Source: an uncultured Eubacteriales bacterium | GTDB lineage: Bacteria; Bacillota; Clostridia; Christensenellales; CAG-138 | DNA: 41,856 nucleotides | Assembly (NCBI GenBank): GCA_902768795.1 | Contig: CACXMS010000013.1 | Coordinates: forward strand, 1 to 41,856 | Reading direction: 5' to 3' | Shown here: piece by piece, positions 41,695 to 41,856 of the stretch | How positions within the stretch are numbered: position 1 is the stretch's first letter | Layout of the letters: each line of letters begins with the position of its first letter | Translations under genes and position numbers: made by a program | Notes under the pieces: generated by a model | What the model was told of the DNA's origin: nothing | The model's input: only the letters and a program-made list of their open reading frames with translations | Database searches by the model: none

Positions 41695-41856
41695 TTACAG
41701 CTTCAATACTGCGACGATTTCGTCGCCGTCCATTTCGCCGTTTTCCATAAAGCCTAAGGAACGGTATAACTCTCTTGCCACCTCGTTCTCCGGCTCGTAA
41801 GAAAGGGAGCAATACTCAGCTTTTCCGCAGGGCCACGTTCTGATAAAGTCGAGAGC
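41695..41856 (-). CDS. GNAT-family acetyltransferase, C-terminal fragment
   Basis: Only the last 53 residues are present; the gene enters from the right edge. The visible part, with LSYEPENEVARELYRSLGF followed by ENGEMDGDEIVAVLKL, is the end of a GNAT domain: the E-N-x-x-A-x-x-L-Y-x-x-x-G-F helix binds acetyl-CoA. It resembles spermidine/spermine or aminoglycoside-type GNAT proteins, but the substrate side is outside the window. The stop is TAA, complement at 41695-41697. Confidence 0.85.
   Translation of the reverse strand, partial: ALDFIRTWPCGKAEYCSLSYEPENEVARELYRSLGFMENGEMDGDEIVAVLKL

Overview
The window looks like chromosomal DNA of a Gram-positive, low-to-mid GC anaerobe of the class Clostridia, probably an uncultured gut lineage. 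The evidence is sortase-anchored surface proteins with Cna-B-like and FctA-type domains, a FakB/FakA/PlsY lipid operon, a Noc-type ParB protein, a CoA-dehydratase activase with a DUF2229 region, a two-[4Fe-4S] ferredoxin, and GGAGG ribosome sites before most genes. No species is claimed. No rRNA, tRNA, CRISPR array or insertion sequence was seen.

Layout. (1) 1-10.3 kb, minus strand: a surface-fibre locus with a cut-off signal-peptide gene, an FctA-type pilin and a 2964-residue wall-anchored giant carrying a glycine-rich (ALK/LTK-like) block and Cna-B repeats. Two inverted repeats lie upstream of the giant gene. (2) 10.6-15.5 kb: threonine synthesis as two divergent units, hom-asd-ACT/HTH protein (minus) and thrC-thrH (plus). 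ThrH, rather than a ThrB kinase, sits beside threonine synthase. (3) 15.8-19 kb: an XRE/zinc-ribbon regulator, a uracil permease behind a structured leader ending in an intrinsic terminator, and a free-standing ACT protein. (4) 19.2-23.6 kb: a polar amino-acid ABC importer with a YerC-type TrpR-like gene (minus), divergent from an OmpR-type two-component pair (plus) across a shared inverted repeat. (5) 23.8-31.2 kb: fakB-like degV, fakA, plsY and a giant acyl-CoA dehydratase activase, apparently one operon. (6) 31.3-33.6 kb: a 57-residue ferredoxin, Noc/ParB and a second XRE regulator. (7) 33.6-36 kb: a visibly AT-richer segment with a short-chain dehydrogenase and a condensation-domain acyltransferase split at TAATG, which reads as one gene with a one-base frameshift. 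(8) 36-41.9 kb: tldD-tldE, thyA-TRIC channel, a LURP-one-like gene and the end of a GNAT gene at the right edge.

The points most worth following are the unassigned RNA-like leader of the uracil permease, ThrH standing in the threonine operon, the giant glycine-rich adhesin, the split condensation gene in the low-GC segment, and the operon joining fatty-acid kinase, PlsY and the dehydratase activase. Family names come from recognising motifs by eye. No database search was run.
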